Of a stretch of 64,000 nucleotides of DNA, positions 23,134 through 35,184 are shown piece by piece. Position 1 is the first letter of the stretch. Each line of letters starts with the position of its first letter. A program made the translations under genes and the position numbers. The DNA lies in NCBI GenBank assembly GCA_954871525.1, contig OX940860.1, positions 22,166,001 through 22,230,000 on the forward strand, in the 5' to 3' direction. This DNA comes from Parietaria judaica. Taxonomy: Eukaryota; Streptophyta; Magnoliopsida; Rosales; Urticaceae. A model generated the notes under the pieces. The model was not told where the DNA came from. It searched no databases and saw only the letters and a program-made list of their open reading frames with translations.

Positions 23134-23506
23134 TGTTAGGAATTTCGCCCTAATTCCCAATTCAAAAAACGATAAAAGCGATAGACGAAATTGAAATCGA
23201 CACCAGAATTATAGTGGTTCGCTCCCAGTGTAGGAGGTACGTCCACTTGCCGCATGTAAATCTTGATCCACTATCAATCTCTCAATCGGAATTTCTGGTT
23301 ACACCCTCAATCTTGCCTCTCTCAATTTGTGCTACAAAACGCACTAATGATGGTTACAAGCCTTATAAGCGAAAAATAAACCTAGGGCAAATAACCCGTG
23401 TGAAAAGTCTAAAATACCCTCGCTACATAACCCAGGTCGATCAGCTTGACTGCTCTGCGTCGGGTCTCGATAGCGCTTTCGTGTAGATTAGACTTCACAC
23501 TCAACA
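23134..23506 (+). mobile_element. Solo LTR, TGTTAGGAATT family
   Basis: 373 bp starting TGTTAGG and ending CTCAACA, flanked by the perfect 5-bp duplication AGTGC (23129-23133 and 23507-23511). A relative in reverse orientation lies at 47079-47498. No interior element is attached, so this is the product of LTR-LTR recombination. Confidence 0.85.
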
Positions 23507-23788
23507 AGTGCTTCGAATGATTTCATCGCTATGATCTTAACTGGGAAATAAAGCAAGGAATTTCTCTTCGAGTTAAGTATCTCTTCCAGCCAAGGGCTAT
23601 TTTGTCAGACAGATCTCAAGCCTCTTCGCAACCCTAAATTGTGATCAAGTTTGATGCGTAGTTCATGGATAGTGGAGCCCCAAATCATGTGTCAAACCGA
23701 GACTCAAGTCTTCACCAGCAAAAAGAGTATAAATTAGGAAAATCAAAGATCAAGGTTTGTAGTGGTTCTAAACTCTCTATTAAGAATA

Positions 23789-23968
23789 AGCAAGTTTGTT
23801 TGGTCTAGTAGTAATTCCACTACAAATGTCTACAAGTGGTCACGGGTTCAAATGCTTGTAAACCTGGTCAATAGTTCGACATGCTCTTACGCTGAATATG
23901 TCGAGTAGTACGAGAATGCATTGTAATCTTGACTAATAGTATCACTATCCATTCAAAAAAAAAAATCC
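23789..23968 (+). mobile_element. SINE, copy 1
   Basis: About 180 bp with a Pol III B-box-like GGTTCAAATGC near 23848, a poly-A tail, and an imperfect duplication CTATTAAGAATA/CTATTAAAAATA (23777-23788 and 23969-23980). It shares CACGGGTTCAAAT, GACATGCTCTTAC-like and CATTGTAAT sequences with copy 2 at 25046. Confidence 0.85.
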
Positions 23969-24097
23969 CTATTAAAAATATCGGTAACACTTATCTTCAT
24001 ACTGAAAATAAATCTGTAAAACTTATTAATGAGTTATCTGTTCCAAAAATCCAGAAAAGTCTGATATTAATATCTTTTTTCTTTAACTATTGAAAAT

Positions 24098-24916
24098 TAA
24101 GGCTGAAACCAGAACCGGGAATCGGGAATTTGACTATTTTTTGTCCCTGTCCCGGAAAAATCAGGACACAGTTTTCTGTCCCGGTTTTGGTTCTGGTTCT
24201 GAAAAGTCCTTGTTTTTGTTTTAAATCAGAACTGGGACCGGGACACCGATTAAAATCCCGATTTTTTTAGGACCGAAATTCAGGACGAAAACCGGGACAA
24301 ATCCGGGACAAAATCCAAGATAGAAAAATGAAAAAAAAAAAACAAATCCAAAATGCAAAATGCAAAATGCAAATTACCAAATCCGAGTAAATCCAAAATG
24401 TAAAATACCAAATTCGAGTACAAAAGCAAAATACAAAATAAACAAATGCAAGATCCGAGTTCACGTCGTGAACTTCACAGTGCCAAATCCAGATCTCACT
24501 GCAAAAAACCGAGTCTAAAATGCTAAATAGTAAATACCGAATACAAACAAATTATTTTTTATAACAAAACGACATATAAGAAATGACATATTAAATAAAA
24601 TACCGAGTAATGGCTGAAAAATAAATGACATGTTAAAATAATGGATTAAAACCCTAATAGTAAACGACTTATAAGAAATGACATGTTAAAAAAACGACAA
24701 ACTTGTAACAAAACGACATAAAACCGGAACCGGGACAAGAAAACCGGGAATTTTAGATTTTGAATTGGTTCTGGTTTTGGTTTTTCAAACCGGAAACGGG
24801 ACGTCCCTTTTTAGGTTATAGTAAAAAGAAAAAACTGATTGTTTGCCAAAAACGGTCCGGTACTGGGACCAGATTCGGGACAAAATCGAGAACCGAGTAC
24901 AAAATTTTTACCCCTA
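24098..24916. mobile_element. Non-autonomous hAT element
   Basis: 819 bp with related ends (TAAGGCTGAAA and, inverted, TAGGGGTAAAA) and the perfect 8-bp duplication TTGAAAAT (24090-24097 and 24917-24924). The interior is full of ACCGGGACC-like repeats in both orientations. No transposase frame. Confidence 0.87.
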
Positions 24917-25045
24917 TTGAAAATGATGTAATCATACAATTTGATGCTAAATATTATTTTTTTAAAAGACAAGCAAACTAAGAAGGTCATTCTAGATAAA
25001 GCTTGACGAGAATTATCACTGCAAATAGACATAATCATGTAACCA

Positions 25046-25237
25046 AGCATGACTCCAGTGTACCTCTATTTAAGAAGTCACGGGTTCAAATCTCATGGGA
25101 CTCAAATCAGTGCCGCTTTACATATGTAAACTTGGCCAATAGTGCCACATGTTCTTACACTGAATATATCTAGTAATGCGATAGTGCATTGTAATTTTGG
25201 CTGATTGCGCCACCGTATTAAAAAAAAAAAAAAAAAA
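25046..25237 (+). mobile_element. SINE, copy 2
   Basis: About 190 bp with B-box-like GGGTTCAAATC near 25082 and an 18-A tail. It is flanked by a perfect 17-bp duplication ACATAATCATGTAACCA (25029-25045 and 25238-25254). The long exact duplication indicates a fairly recent target-primed insertion. Confidence 0.93.
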
Positions 25238-25560
25238 ACATAATCATGTAACCAATTTTGATATTTCTGCTTTTAATACTATTCTTAATAATACAAATGT
25301 AATAAAATGGCATTACAGAGTAGTCCATCTAATTTCTAAGTCAAAGTGTTGAATAAATTGTTAGAAGAAATTCCCAGTTTATGCAAGTTTACGTAAATTT
25401 AAAAGTAGACCTTCCAAAAATTTGTCATGCTTGTCATTCTTTAAATATGATTTTTTTGACACTGTTCACTCGGATGTGTTTGCTCCTTCTCCCAGTGCTT
25501 CCTTTGATGGTTTTAGATATTACGAGGTATAAAGCCCGCACGTTACTGCGGGTTATTAAT

Positions 25561-26765
25561 TATTATTATTTTTATCTATCTTAGTAAGAGAAAAAAAAAT
25601 AGTTATAAGTAATTTGATATTTTTCTTGTACGGTTAGTCAATCTTTTTTAGGCTTAACCGCATGATATCTATATCTAATTGGACGAAAATAATTGTTTAA
25701 GTAATAGAAGTATCTTTTCTTAAAAAAATACATTATTTACATCTGGTCAAAGAATTTTACTATATATATTGGTTTCCAAAAAGTTCCTCATACATATATT
25801 TATATACACATGTATACATATATATATATTAAATGTATATATATATACATAATCCACTAAGAAGAGTTCGGCATACACTTCAAAAGTTCTACAGTTTGTT
25901 GGGCTGACTTCTGCAAGAGCAAAATTAAATTTACATAATTAGTCAATCTTGTGAGTATCACAAAATATGTATGTAAACAATTTAGATAAATTTGTAGAAT
26001 CTTAAATTTTTATATTTTCTTATTACTTTTAGAGGATAAAATAAATGCATATGTAATTTTAATGTCTAGAATTATGAGGACCATTAAAAAAGTATACTTG
26101 AAAAAGAAAAAGTCAAAGTACCTTTCAGAACATAGAATATTATAGCACGTTGGAGTGCATCCCACATATAGTAAAAAGTTTAACCATAATCTTCTATTGC
26201 ATATTTTCTTCGTAAAATCTGGGGGTTCTTTTACATACACAAATATAAAATTTTAAAAAAAATTATATTGAAGTATAAATATAGCGACATGGAAGTACTT
26301 TTTGAAGTTTATGCATTCCTTGCTTTTACATTTTGTGTTCATCTGTTTTTAGTTGAAATCTATAGCATTTCTAAATTATTGACCTTCTCATGTATATATA
26401 TGTATATACATACGTTACTACATCTTTATTTTCCAAAAGAGTAACACATGCTGAAAAGATATTTTTTTGTTTTTTCTTCACTTCTTCTTGTTTGTCACAA
26501 TAAGTTACAATGTAAAGAAGAAAACGTAGGGAATGCATTATATATATTTGTAGTACTATTTTTCCTTTCTTTTTTTTGTAAAAAAATAGATATTCACTAT
26601 AAAAACTTTTGCTTTTAAGTCAATGAGTACTCAAGATTGAAAGAGAAATATTACAAATTTGTTACCTCGAATTTCTTTACCTTGATTTTGGATTTTTTTG
26701 GACCGAAAGTTAAATAAGTAGCTCTATTTATTTAAAATCGATATTTTAAGAATTTTTTATTGTTT
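25561..26765. other. Intergenic DNA, no gene seen
   Basis: Very AT-rich with short TATATA tracts near 25790-25850 and 26395-26410. No supported frame. Confidence 0.5.
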
Positions 26766-26773
26766 ATTTATGA

Positions 26774-27909
26774 TAGGGGTGGCAATTCGAGTTTCATGTC
26801 GTGTTCGTGCCGGGTCTTAATATTTTTTTGGTTTTTTTACGTATACCCTGAACCAACTAATTTATTAATCGTGTTAGAACATGAGACCCATACCCGCTCC
26901 ATTTAAATACTGCATTTATTATGTCTACTCATTTAATCTATTAATATATTCATGTATTTTAAAATGATAATCATTTCAATTTATACTCTGTTAACTTATT
27001 TTATTTAAGTATATTATTTAAGATTTTAAATTTACTATCGTTTTTTCTTCATGTTCATCAATTATACTACGTAATTTATAAAATAAGAAACATAAATGTC
27101 ATATATAATAAGTATTAAAATGCAATTTTTTGCTCCTTAATCATGTCCAATTGTGTCCCAACGTGTTATCATGTTCGTGTCGTGTTACTCGTTATTTTAT
27201 CGTGTTATTCATGTATTTTAAAATAATAAATCATTTCAATTTATACTCTCTTAACTTATTCCATTTAGAGAAATTGCACGTGATAGCCAAATTGATATGT
27301 TTGTTTAGCGAAATAGCCAAACTTTCTCATTTATTTGCAAAACAGCCAATTGAGTGAGATGGCTTTTTATTTTCAGATTTTATACCTATAATACTCTTTT
27401 TAATAATATATTTTATACTACATTTTTTATTATTATTAATAAAAAACAATCGATGGCTATTTTTGTAAAAAAAAAAAAAAATCCGCGTGTTTTTTGATTT
27501 ATTAATGTGGTTTATTGGCTATTTGGAAATATTCATCAAAAGATTGGCTATTTCGCTAAATAGTTTTTGTAGTTTGGCTATATAGCTATAACGCTCATTT
27601 TATTTAAGTATATTATTTAGGATTTTTAAATTTACTATCTTTTTTTGTTCATGTTCATCAATTATACTACGTAATTTATAAAATAAGAAACATAAATGTC
27701 ATATATAATAAGTATTAAAATGCAATTTTTTGTTCCTTAATCATGTCTAATTGGGTCCCAACGTGTTATCGTGTTCGTGTCGTGTTACCCGTTATTTGAT
27801 CATGTTTGACATGGTCATAACCGTTTAAACATGTCGTGTTACCCGTTTAAACATGTCATAACCGTTTTGTGTTTTGTGTTTCGTGTTCCTCCTCAAATTG
27901 TCACTCCCA
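26774..27909. mobile_element. Non-autonomous hAT element with internal duplication
   Basis: 1136 bp with ends TAGGGGTGGCAATTCGAG and, inverted, TGGGAGTGACAATTTGAG, and the perfect 8-bp duplication ATTTATGA (26766-26773 and 27910-27917). Inside, a segment starting CATGTATTTTAAAAT at 26951 repeats from 27210 (period 259 bp before a later insertion). The second copy was invaded by the element at 27268-27596. Confidence 0.88.
27268..27596. mobile_element. Fold-back MITE, GCCAAATAGCC type
   Basis: 329 bp with inverted termini containing repeated AATAGCCAAAC motifs, ends GAG and CTC, and an imperfect 10-bp flank duplication ATTCCATTTA/ATTTTATTTA. It interrupts the second copy of the host element's internal repeat. 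Comparison with the first copy confirms the insertion point. Related to 58739-59201. Confidence 0.8.
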
Positions 27910-27917
27910 ATTTATGA

Positions 27918-28363
27918 TGTATAACTATATAAATGACCAATCATCGTTGTCTTTTGCTAAATAAAAATAATTAACCTTAGTAATATATAATAATTTATTT
28001 ACTAATCACGAAAAATATATATTTACTCGAAAAAGAAAAACAGTCGCTAGTTTACATAATATGATATAATATATATGTATATGTAGACATAAACATGTAT
28101 TCCCTCTCAACTCAATAGTAAATTTATACCTCATGTTCAGACTTAATACGACATAGAAATTGAAAGTATTAATTGGCGGCTATATGCAGTGTCATAGACT
28201 CACATGTACAATATTCACTTTGGGAAGTGTAATATAGCTGTAGGAAAAATACATAAATAAAAGCAATAACAACCAATAAGATTCAAGCACTATGAGGAAC
28301 ACTTGTTGCTTTTTCATTGGCAGAATATTTACTGTAGAAACTACAGTGATTTTGCACCCTCAA
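27918..28363. other. Intergenic DNA, nothing recognised
   Basis: AT-rich spacer between two transposons. Confidence 0.5.
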
Positions 28364-28372
28364 TTAATTATA

Positions 28373-29777
28373 GGGTAAACTGTGGCTAAAATACCCAAAG
28401 TTTGAATTTGTTTTACTTATATACCCAATGTTTTATCTTGGTGGCTAATATACCCAAACTTCATTTTATTAGTAAATTTAGTCCCCTCCGCCATTTTTCA
28501 AAATTGACCGTTAGTCTTGTCCTGTTTGGCGCCACGTCATCCTTCCAGTTTGCCACATCATCTAGCCACGTGTCACATATTTTTTTTATTTTTTTTATAA
28601 TAATTTTAAAATGATATTTAAAATATTGTTCTTCAACAGCATTAAAACTCGTTACCAGATAATCTGTTTAAAAAAAAAATCGTTACCAGATAATCAAAAC
28701 ACAAAAATTAATACATAAACCAAATTAAAAGCAAAACAATTATATCAAATTCAAAACAAATAAAACAAATCAGATTAAAACAATTAAATAAAAAACGAAA
28801 AAAAACACAAAAATCAAACTCATTTCAACCCAAAGCTCACACCCCGAATCCATGAAATTAAGCAGAGAGAACAATTCCAGTTTTGTTTCTTCTTCATTAA
28901 TGTTGTGCTTTGAGATTTGGCATTCGCCTTGATCTGAGAGCTCTCGTTCATGGCTTCGGTTGTGTAGAAAGAGAAGGGAAATTTCAGAAGAAAGAAAGAG
29001 CGAAGAAGGATAAGCAGAGAAAATGTGTTATTGTGATTTCAGGTTTTGGCTTTGACCTAGAAATGCGTGATTGGGATATGGGGTTTCGATCAGTTGGTTT
29101 GGTGAGCTAGGGTTGCTTGTTTGGTGTTGGCAAGGTTGATACAGTGAGGAGAAGAATGCTGAGGTCACGTAGGCTCCGAGCAGAGTTGCGACGCCGTTAA
29201 GGTGCTGTGGTTTGGAGAAACCACCAGGTCAAAGCAGGAGAGAGTTCAACCCTCACCGCCGTCCTCTCATGGAAGAATGAGGAGTTCTGTAAGCGCCCTC
29301 GAAGACGACAGAGTCAGAGCGATCCTCACTGTCGCTCGGCTGCTGACCAAGTCTTCACCGAACACATGCTTCTCTACGAACCCCGACCTCCTCCCCTCCT
29401 AATCCGTTGCGGATGAGATCCTGCATAGAGAACCGTCTGGGCGGTCCACCATGATTGGACATTGTTGCTTGCTCCGAGAATCCATTTCTCAAGCAAGATC
29501 AATATGGAGAAATGTGGATGGTGTGTAAGATTCTGGGCATTCGGAGAGGGATAGAGAGATAAAAAAAATTAAATATTAAAAAACAAAGAAGATGTGGAAA
29601 GTTAGAGAATGATGTGGCGCCACACACATCAAGACTGAACGGTCAATTTTGAAAACTGACGGAGGGGACTAAATTTACTAACTGAATGAAGTTTGGGTAT
29701 ATTAGCCACCAAAATAAAACTTTGGGTATATAAGTAAAACAAATTCAAACTTTGGATATTTTAGCCGCAGTTTACCC
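28373..29777. mobile_element. Mutator-like element with gene-like interior
   Basis: 1405 bp with terminal inverted repeats of about 150 bp (start GGGTAAACTGTGGCTAAAAT, about 90% matching the inverted right end) and the perfect 9-bp duplication TTAATTATA (28364-28372 and 29778-29786). There is no transposase. The middle, about 28870-29510, is clearly more GC-rich than the ends and reads like pieces of plant exons and leader, as in Pack-MULEs. The longest frame there is only about 66 codons, and I cannot name the source gene. Confidence 0.88.
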
Positions 29778-29786
29778 TTAATTATA

Positions 29787-31522
29787 TAGTATAATATCCT
29801 TTGTTGATGATCAATACAAATTATACATGGATTTTCCCTGAACAAAATCTGATTCTCTCCTTACTTCCAAACATAATGTTGAAATACAGTTTGATTGTAA
29901 AATTAAGTGTCTCCAAACGTATTGAGTGGAGAATATACAAAATTGCAACCTTTATTGCAACAATTTGGTAATCAATTTAGGCATCCATGTCCTCATACTC
30001 ATCAAAGATTGGTCACACTTTTTTAGCTCAAGCAAATATGTTTATTAATTTTTGGTACGAATTTTTTTTTATCTCATCTGTCTTTCTAAATAATAGGCTA
30101 ATCCCACCTAATACTAATAGCAAATTTCCGCTTCTATATAATTTTGAATCGTGTTAAATTCACTATGTCTTTTCCGTGTGGGATTTAACCTATTAGATTA
30201 TTTTACTATATATGAATTTATAACATCATTCAAATTATTTTCATCTTTTATCTTAATTACTTATAATTAAATGTACGTTAATCTTGTTTCAGAATTTAAG
30301 CCAACAACTAGGGAAGAACACTGCCGCCACAGAAATGCGAATTTAGTACAAAGGCTATGGCTTCATAAGTTGCTATAAATTCGTCACACTTGACCGACAT
30401 AAGTGGTGTGTAAACACTTCAATTGACATTAAAAATAATTAGTTCTATTTGATTGCAGTGTCCATCTTCGATAATATTTTTGTATTAGTTAATGTTGTAC
30501 ACAAACTTTTAATTTTAATGTCCATCTTCAATTAATTTATTAAAGGGATATTAACACATAAATTCTCAAAGTTATTAAAATGAAGTAGCATATTCTCGAA
30601 TTTCATTTTAAAATTTATACTCGAACTTTATAGAACTGTTACGTTCAGATTTATTGTAAAATAAAAATAAAAAATAGCATTGCTTTATTCTCTTTTTTTT
30701 CATTTTAGAAAAAAAAAATTGACTTAACATTTTTTTATATAGAATTATGGAAACTTAATCCTTTAAAAAATTGGGAAATCTACTGTCCCACTTCGAGTTA
30801 CTTTAATAATTAGTGTCGTATATCCTTTTTATTAAATTTAACTGCCCTTTTAACTCCTTCTCTTATATTATTATTGTTGTAAAGTATTAGTATGGTAATT
30901 GGTAACAAATGTTTGCAACTTTGTGGGCTCTGTGTCATATCCAACTAAGTGGACTATTATTATTGAAAGATTGTGGGAGCAAAAGTGCTTATACAATCAG
31001 CTCTCCCACAAAAAGTGATTAAGTACTTGACTTTGCCTCTCTTCAATGGAATAACAGTCACTCTTTTAGTGCCAATAAACTTTTGTTAATGTCCTTTCAA
31101 TTTCGCCCTCCTTACAAACTATACATAGTGTAGTTTATCCATGATTTTTTATTTTTTATTTTTACGACAATGACCTCTGTTTTAAAAAGTAACAAATTTT
31201 CCTCTATGTTTTAACGTTTAAATTTGACGGAAAAATATGATTTGCGAGAATTACGGGACTTACCCGGGAGAATTTTTATGAGTATTCTTCTCTTTCTTTT
31301 TTTTTTTTTTTATCTCAAATCTAATAGGGTTTTTATAGTTTTCCACTTTTCCTAATATTTGTTTTTTCTCTGGAGAACTTGACAGTTGACTTTGATTATT
31401 TCAGAATATCGCATAATCAAATGTATTGATTTCAGTATAATAATTTATAGATAGACTTTAGAGTGCTAAATGCACAATTTCAGTATATTAATTATATGCT
31501 TACAATTTGAAAGGCATAAGCT
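29787..31522. other. Intergenic DNA, no gene seen
   Basis: AT-rich with no supported frame or repeat boundary. Confidence 0.5.
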
Positions 31523-31596
31523 AGTCCCGTAGCTCAGTTGGTTAGAGCGTTGGTCTTATGAGCCGAAGGTCGCGGGTTCGAGCCCCGCCGGGACTA
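31523..31596 (+). tRNA. tRNA, anticodon TAT (Ile by anticodon)
   Basis: 74 nt that fold as a full cloverleaf. The acceptor stem AGTCCCG/CGGGACT has seven pairs, the D stem is GCTC/GAGC, and the anticodon stem TTGGT/GCCGA includes two G-T pairs. The variable loop is AGGTC, the T stem GCGGG/CCCGC with loop TTCGAGC, and the discriminator base is A. The loop CTTATGA places TAT at 34-36, which reads AUA (Ile). There is no intron and no encoded CCA. A-box (TAGCTCAGTTGG) and B-box (GGTTCGAGCCC) are good Pol III promoters. G at position 37 is odd, because tRNAs reading A-starting codons normally have A37. The isotype is therefore less sure than the gene. Confidence 0.88.
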
Positions 31597-31747
31597 ACTT
31601 TATATTGTTTAAAATTTTGGTGACTTTTCAGTGGATTGCCCCCATTTTGTTTTGGGCCTCGGCCCACTTCAGATTCGAAATTGTTGTATTTTTAATATAT
31701 TACTACTAATAATATCTGGAATTACAATATGCTAATTTGGTTTGACT

Positions 31748-32393
31748 TAGGGTTGAATAAGCTAGTATTCGGTGCAGTATTTGACAAATAATAGACTGAA
31801 TTTCGCATTTCGATATTTTTATAATGAAAATAGAATGCCCTATTTTTAATAAGAAAATTATATCTACCGTATAATCGGTATTTAGTTTCAGTTGCGGTAA
31901 TATCAGTTTTTTATACCATAACGGTTACAAGATCCACTACACATAACTATTATAAAAAATAATAATGAAGTCCCCAAATATATAAATAACATTGATATAG
32001 TTCTTAGAAGTCCCTACAACATTGACGCAAAAAGTAATAACCTAAAAAATACTAATAAAAGTAAGTTTAAGTTCTTATCATTCACAACTACACAATAAAA
32101 CAATTATCGCCATATTATAATCGTTGGACAAAGGAATAGCATAAATACTATTTTTGACATTGTGATAAGCATGACTATTACCGATAAAAAATAATATAAG
32201 ATTTTGTGAAAAAAAAAACGATATAAACGGTACGTGGTTGCGGTTTTCATATCAAAATAAAAAATCCTATTTTATTCTAATTCTGGAATTCGGTTCTCTT
32301 TCGGTATATTCGGTTTTAACTGCTTTAATTCGGTTTGCGGTCTAATCGGTATTCGGTAAAAAATTCAATTAACGAATTCTTTTGTTGACCCTA
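31748..32393. mobile_element. hAT-like non-autonomous element
   Basis: Starts TAGGGTTGAATAAG and ends TTGTTGACCCTA, with TTCGGT-rich sequence near both ends in opposite orientation. Flanks GTTTGACT and ATTTGACC agree at six of eight positions, so the duplication is only approximate. Confidence 0.55.
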
Positions 32394-33245
32394 ATTTGAC
32401 CATTTAGATTGTTAGGATTTTACCTCTCTTGATTTAAAGAGAACCACTGAAAATACATCGTTGAATTTTTATTAGAAAATGAAGAATGAAAGTTACACGG
32501 CTTCGTATTTATAGCCTAATCTCAAAAAAAAAAAAAAAACGAATGATAAGGACTATTGCCTAATTAACTGTATAGATTTACAAAAGAAATGATCAAACTA
32601 ATACTAATGCCTAGTTAATAAAAATATATCTAAATGTCTGCTGGCATTCTTGAACAAAGAACTGCGTAACTGAGCCAATTATCGCCCAAGTGCTTACTTG
32701 TCGGTGAGCAAGATCTTGCCCTACTTCGGGTGGCAAACATTCTCTAAACAGGACTCGTAAAATAATGACAAACACACTTTTACCATAATTTTATCACGGC
32801 ACTATATGATCGCTAAGAATGAAAAATTTGGCGAAAACTACTATTGAGAAACTAGTAATGCTTTTGATTTAACTCATAGGTTTTAATAGCACATGTAAAA
32901 ATATTCATGTATGAGAATTACATTTTATGATTACCCTCATTTGTCGTCGCAGTGATAACATATGTAACCATAGAAGACAAGAGTTAAAGTTGAAGAATAG
33001 ATTAAAGTCGAAGAATACTAACAATCCGTGGTAGGAGACCAATGTTTAAAGATCAACAATATTTGTGTGATTTTAAACCACTAAGTCTAATATGATATAA
33101 AACTCCGAAATGGTGTAAAGACAAATTTAAATGAATTTTATCCAAATACATGTGTACATACTATAAGACAAACGACAACATAACTTATAAACAAAAGAAA
33201 GCAATAACTATTTATTAGATTTATTCTTAAGGACACCAATCAACT
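32394..33245. other. Intergenic DNA, no gene seen
   Basis: AT-rich spacer with no supported coding or repeat structure. Confidence 0.5.
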
Positions 33246-33253
33246 GTAATACC

Positions 33254-34322
33254 CAAGGTTTACAATACCGCTTGCCGATTTCGTTTCGCATTTTCCGTTT
33301 TACGGATATATCGCTTGCCGATGGGTATGTCGATGGGCAAATCGGAAAAAAAGGGCATGCCGCATATCGCATATACCGCACTTTTCGCATGGGCATACCG
33401 CATGCCGATGGAGTTTTCGACGGATATTTTGTAAAAAATATTTGAGTATTTAAGCAAGATATTTATATAGGTTCAAAACTACATATTTAATAAATACAAG
33501 ACATAATTGTATACAACAAAACACATTTGTAACTTAAAAATGTAGGTGAAATGTATAATATTAAGTCACTTTATTAGTTTAAGTGTATAATATTAAGTCA
33601 AATTATTATGTGAAGTGAATATGTATGTTAATTAAGTGTGTAATATTAAGTGAATATGCATGTTAATTGTATATGTACGTTAACAAATTTAATATTAGTT
33701 GAAGTGTATAATATTAAATGAATATGTATATTAAGTGTATATGTATGTTAGGTGAAGTTAATATGTATGCTAAGTGTATAATATTATTTGAAGTGTGTAA
33801 TATTAAGTTAAATTATTAGGTGAAGTGTATGTGTATGTTAAGTGTGAATGTGTGATATTAGTTGAATAACAAAAAGTCTCACATTGATAGATGATAAGAG
33901 TTTGGTGATGTTTATATACCAAATATTAGGGACAAGGGCTTGGGCCCTTTGGGTCATAGGATTTTGTGGATGGGGAGGACTCACACAAATGTTACACCAC
34001 CACACGCGCGCGCCGCCGTCCGGCCGGACGGGGCGGGGTGTGGTGAGGTGCCGTGCTCTTGTGTGAGTATAATTATTTTTGCCGAAAGTTTAATTGATAT
34101 TTTTTCTGAAATCTACCAAAAATATGATTTTTACCGAAATTCCAACCACATTTCGTCGTTTTGAAGGCTAAAAACGACAAAGGACTTTCGAATGGAATGT
34201 CGTTCACTTGCCGACGACATTTGGTAAAACGACAGTGAAACGAGAGGGCTGTCATTTCGGTGTTCCACGAAAAACAAAATTCGGTGCGAATTCGCTCGAT
34301 TTTCGCAAAATTTTGTACCTTG
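33254..34322. mobile_element. CAAGGT-type non-autonomous hAT element
   Basis: 1069 bp with ends CAAGGTTTACAA and, inverted, CAAGGTACAAAA, and the perfect 8-bp duplication GTAATACC (33246-33253 and 34323-34330). The middle holds a run of short AAGTGTATAATATTAAGT-type repeats (about 33540-33860). No transposase. A deleted relative is at 8392-8700. Confidence 0.87.
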
Positions 34323-34330
34323 GTAATACC

Positions 34331-35184
34331 CATAGGCGGAACCACTCACAAGAGTGGTGTGGTTTCAGTCCCCAAATTTTTTTAATTGATCATTTTTAGT
34401 ACTAATTTTTTTTAAAATTACAAATGAATCCCTTCTGTTTACACTATAAATTTAAATCAGTCACTCCAAAGTTTAAATCCTCGTTCCGCTTATGGTAATA
34501 CCGCTCACATTCGGACATGAAGCGTAGTCGCAATGTTCTCCTTGACTTCCTTACCAACTCCACCCTTTTTAAAACAAATCACTCCCTAGATATTAGTTAA
34601 AATATGTTCCAACAGCAATATAAGAAATTACATTCGATGTCGTGACAAGAGACAATATCGCTAATGCTTTTAAATTCCCAATAAATTAATCGACCGGATT
34701 CATTCTTGACGAATAAAACACATACGGAGATAGAAGAAAAAGCAAGCAGCTAAAAAACCTACAACGAAGAGTAAATTTATTGAGAAGTATCTAGCATCGG
34801 AATGAAACACTCGATGAGTGCCTCCATAACCCCTCACAACGAAAGTGTTGAACTAAACTCAATCATCGGGGCAAGTTATTTAGAGGTTATGAGTTTTTGC
34901 AATCGTGTTTCAGTTTAATGTCATGGCCTAAGGGGTGACCACCAATGCTCCAAATAGGATTGGAAAAATCTTTTCTAAAATGGAAATAAAGAATTGACCG
35001 ATAAAATATAAGATGAAGAACTAATTCATAAATCCGTAGGTGTTATAATACCGTTGGTTGATAAATACATAAGTGCTATAAATGTCAGTCTGTTAGTTCA
35101 GAAATACATACAAAGTTTTCGAATAGTAAAATTACAGTAACCACAAAATTGCTAGGTAATGCAACAAATAATTCGGATGGACAA
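34331..35184. other. Intergenic DNA, no gene seen
   Basis: AT-rich. GGTAATACC appears again at about 34495, probably by chance or from a decayed neighbour insertion. Confidence 0.5.

Larger units (their letters stand above)
23640..25560 (+). pseudogene. Decayed copia fragment with nested insertions
   Basis: Scattered pieces of one copia polyprotein in order: protease motif (MDSGAPNHVSN, about 23663), downstream protease/pre-integrase stretch (GNTYLHTENKS, KLINELSVPKIQKS, about 23983-24060), then ENDVIIQFDAKYYFFKRQ (about 24918-24975). Pre-integrase/integrase pieces follow (KICHACHS, about 25415, and HSDVFAPSPSASFDG, about 25463-25510). It is interrupted by a SINE, a hAT derivative and another SINE, each with its own target duplication, and by scattered stops and shifts. 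No LTRs are recognised for it. Confidence 0.8.

Noticed and set aside
28910..29110. Small frame as an independent gene
   Set aside because: It lies within the Mutator-like element's cargo and is too short and featureless to call as a gene.
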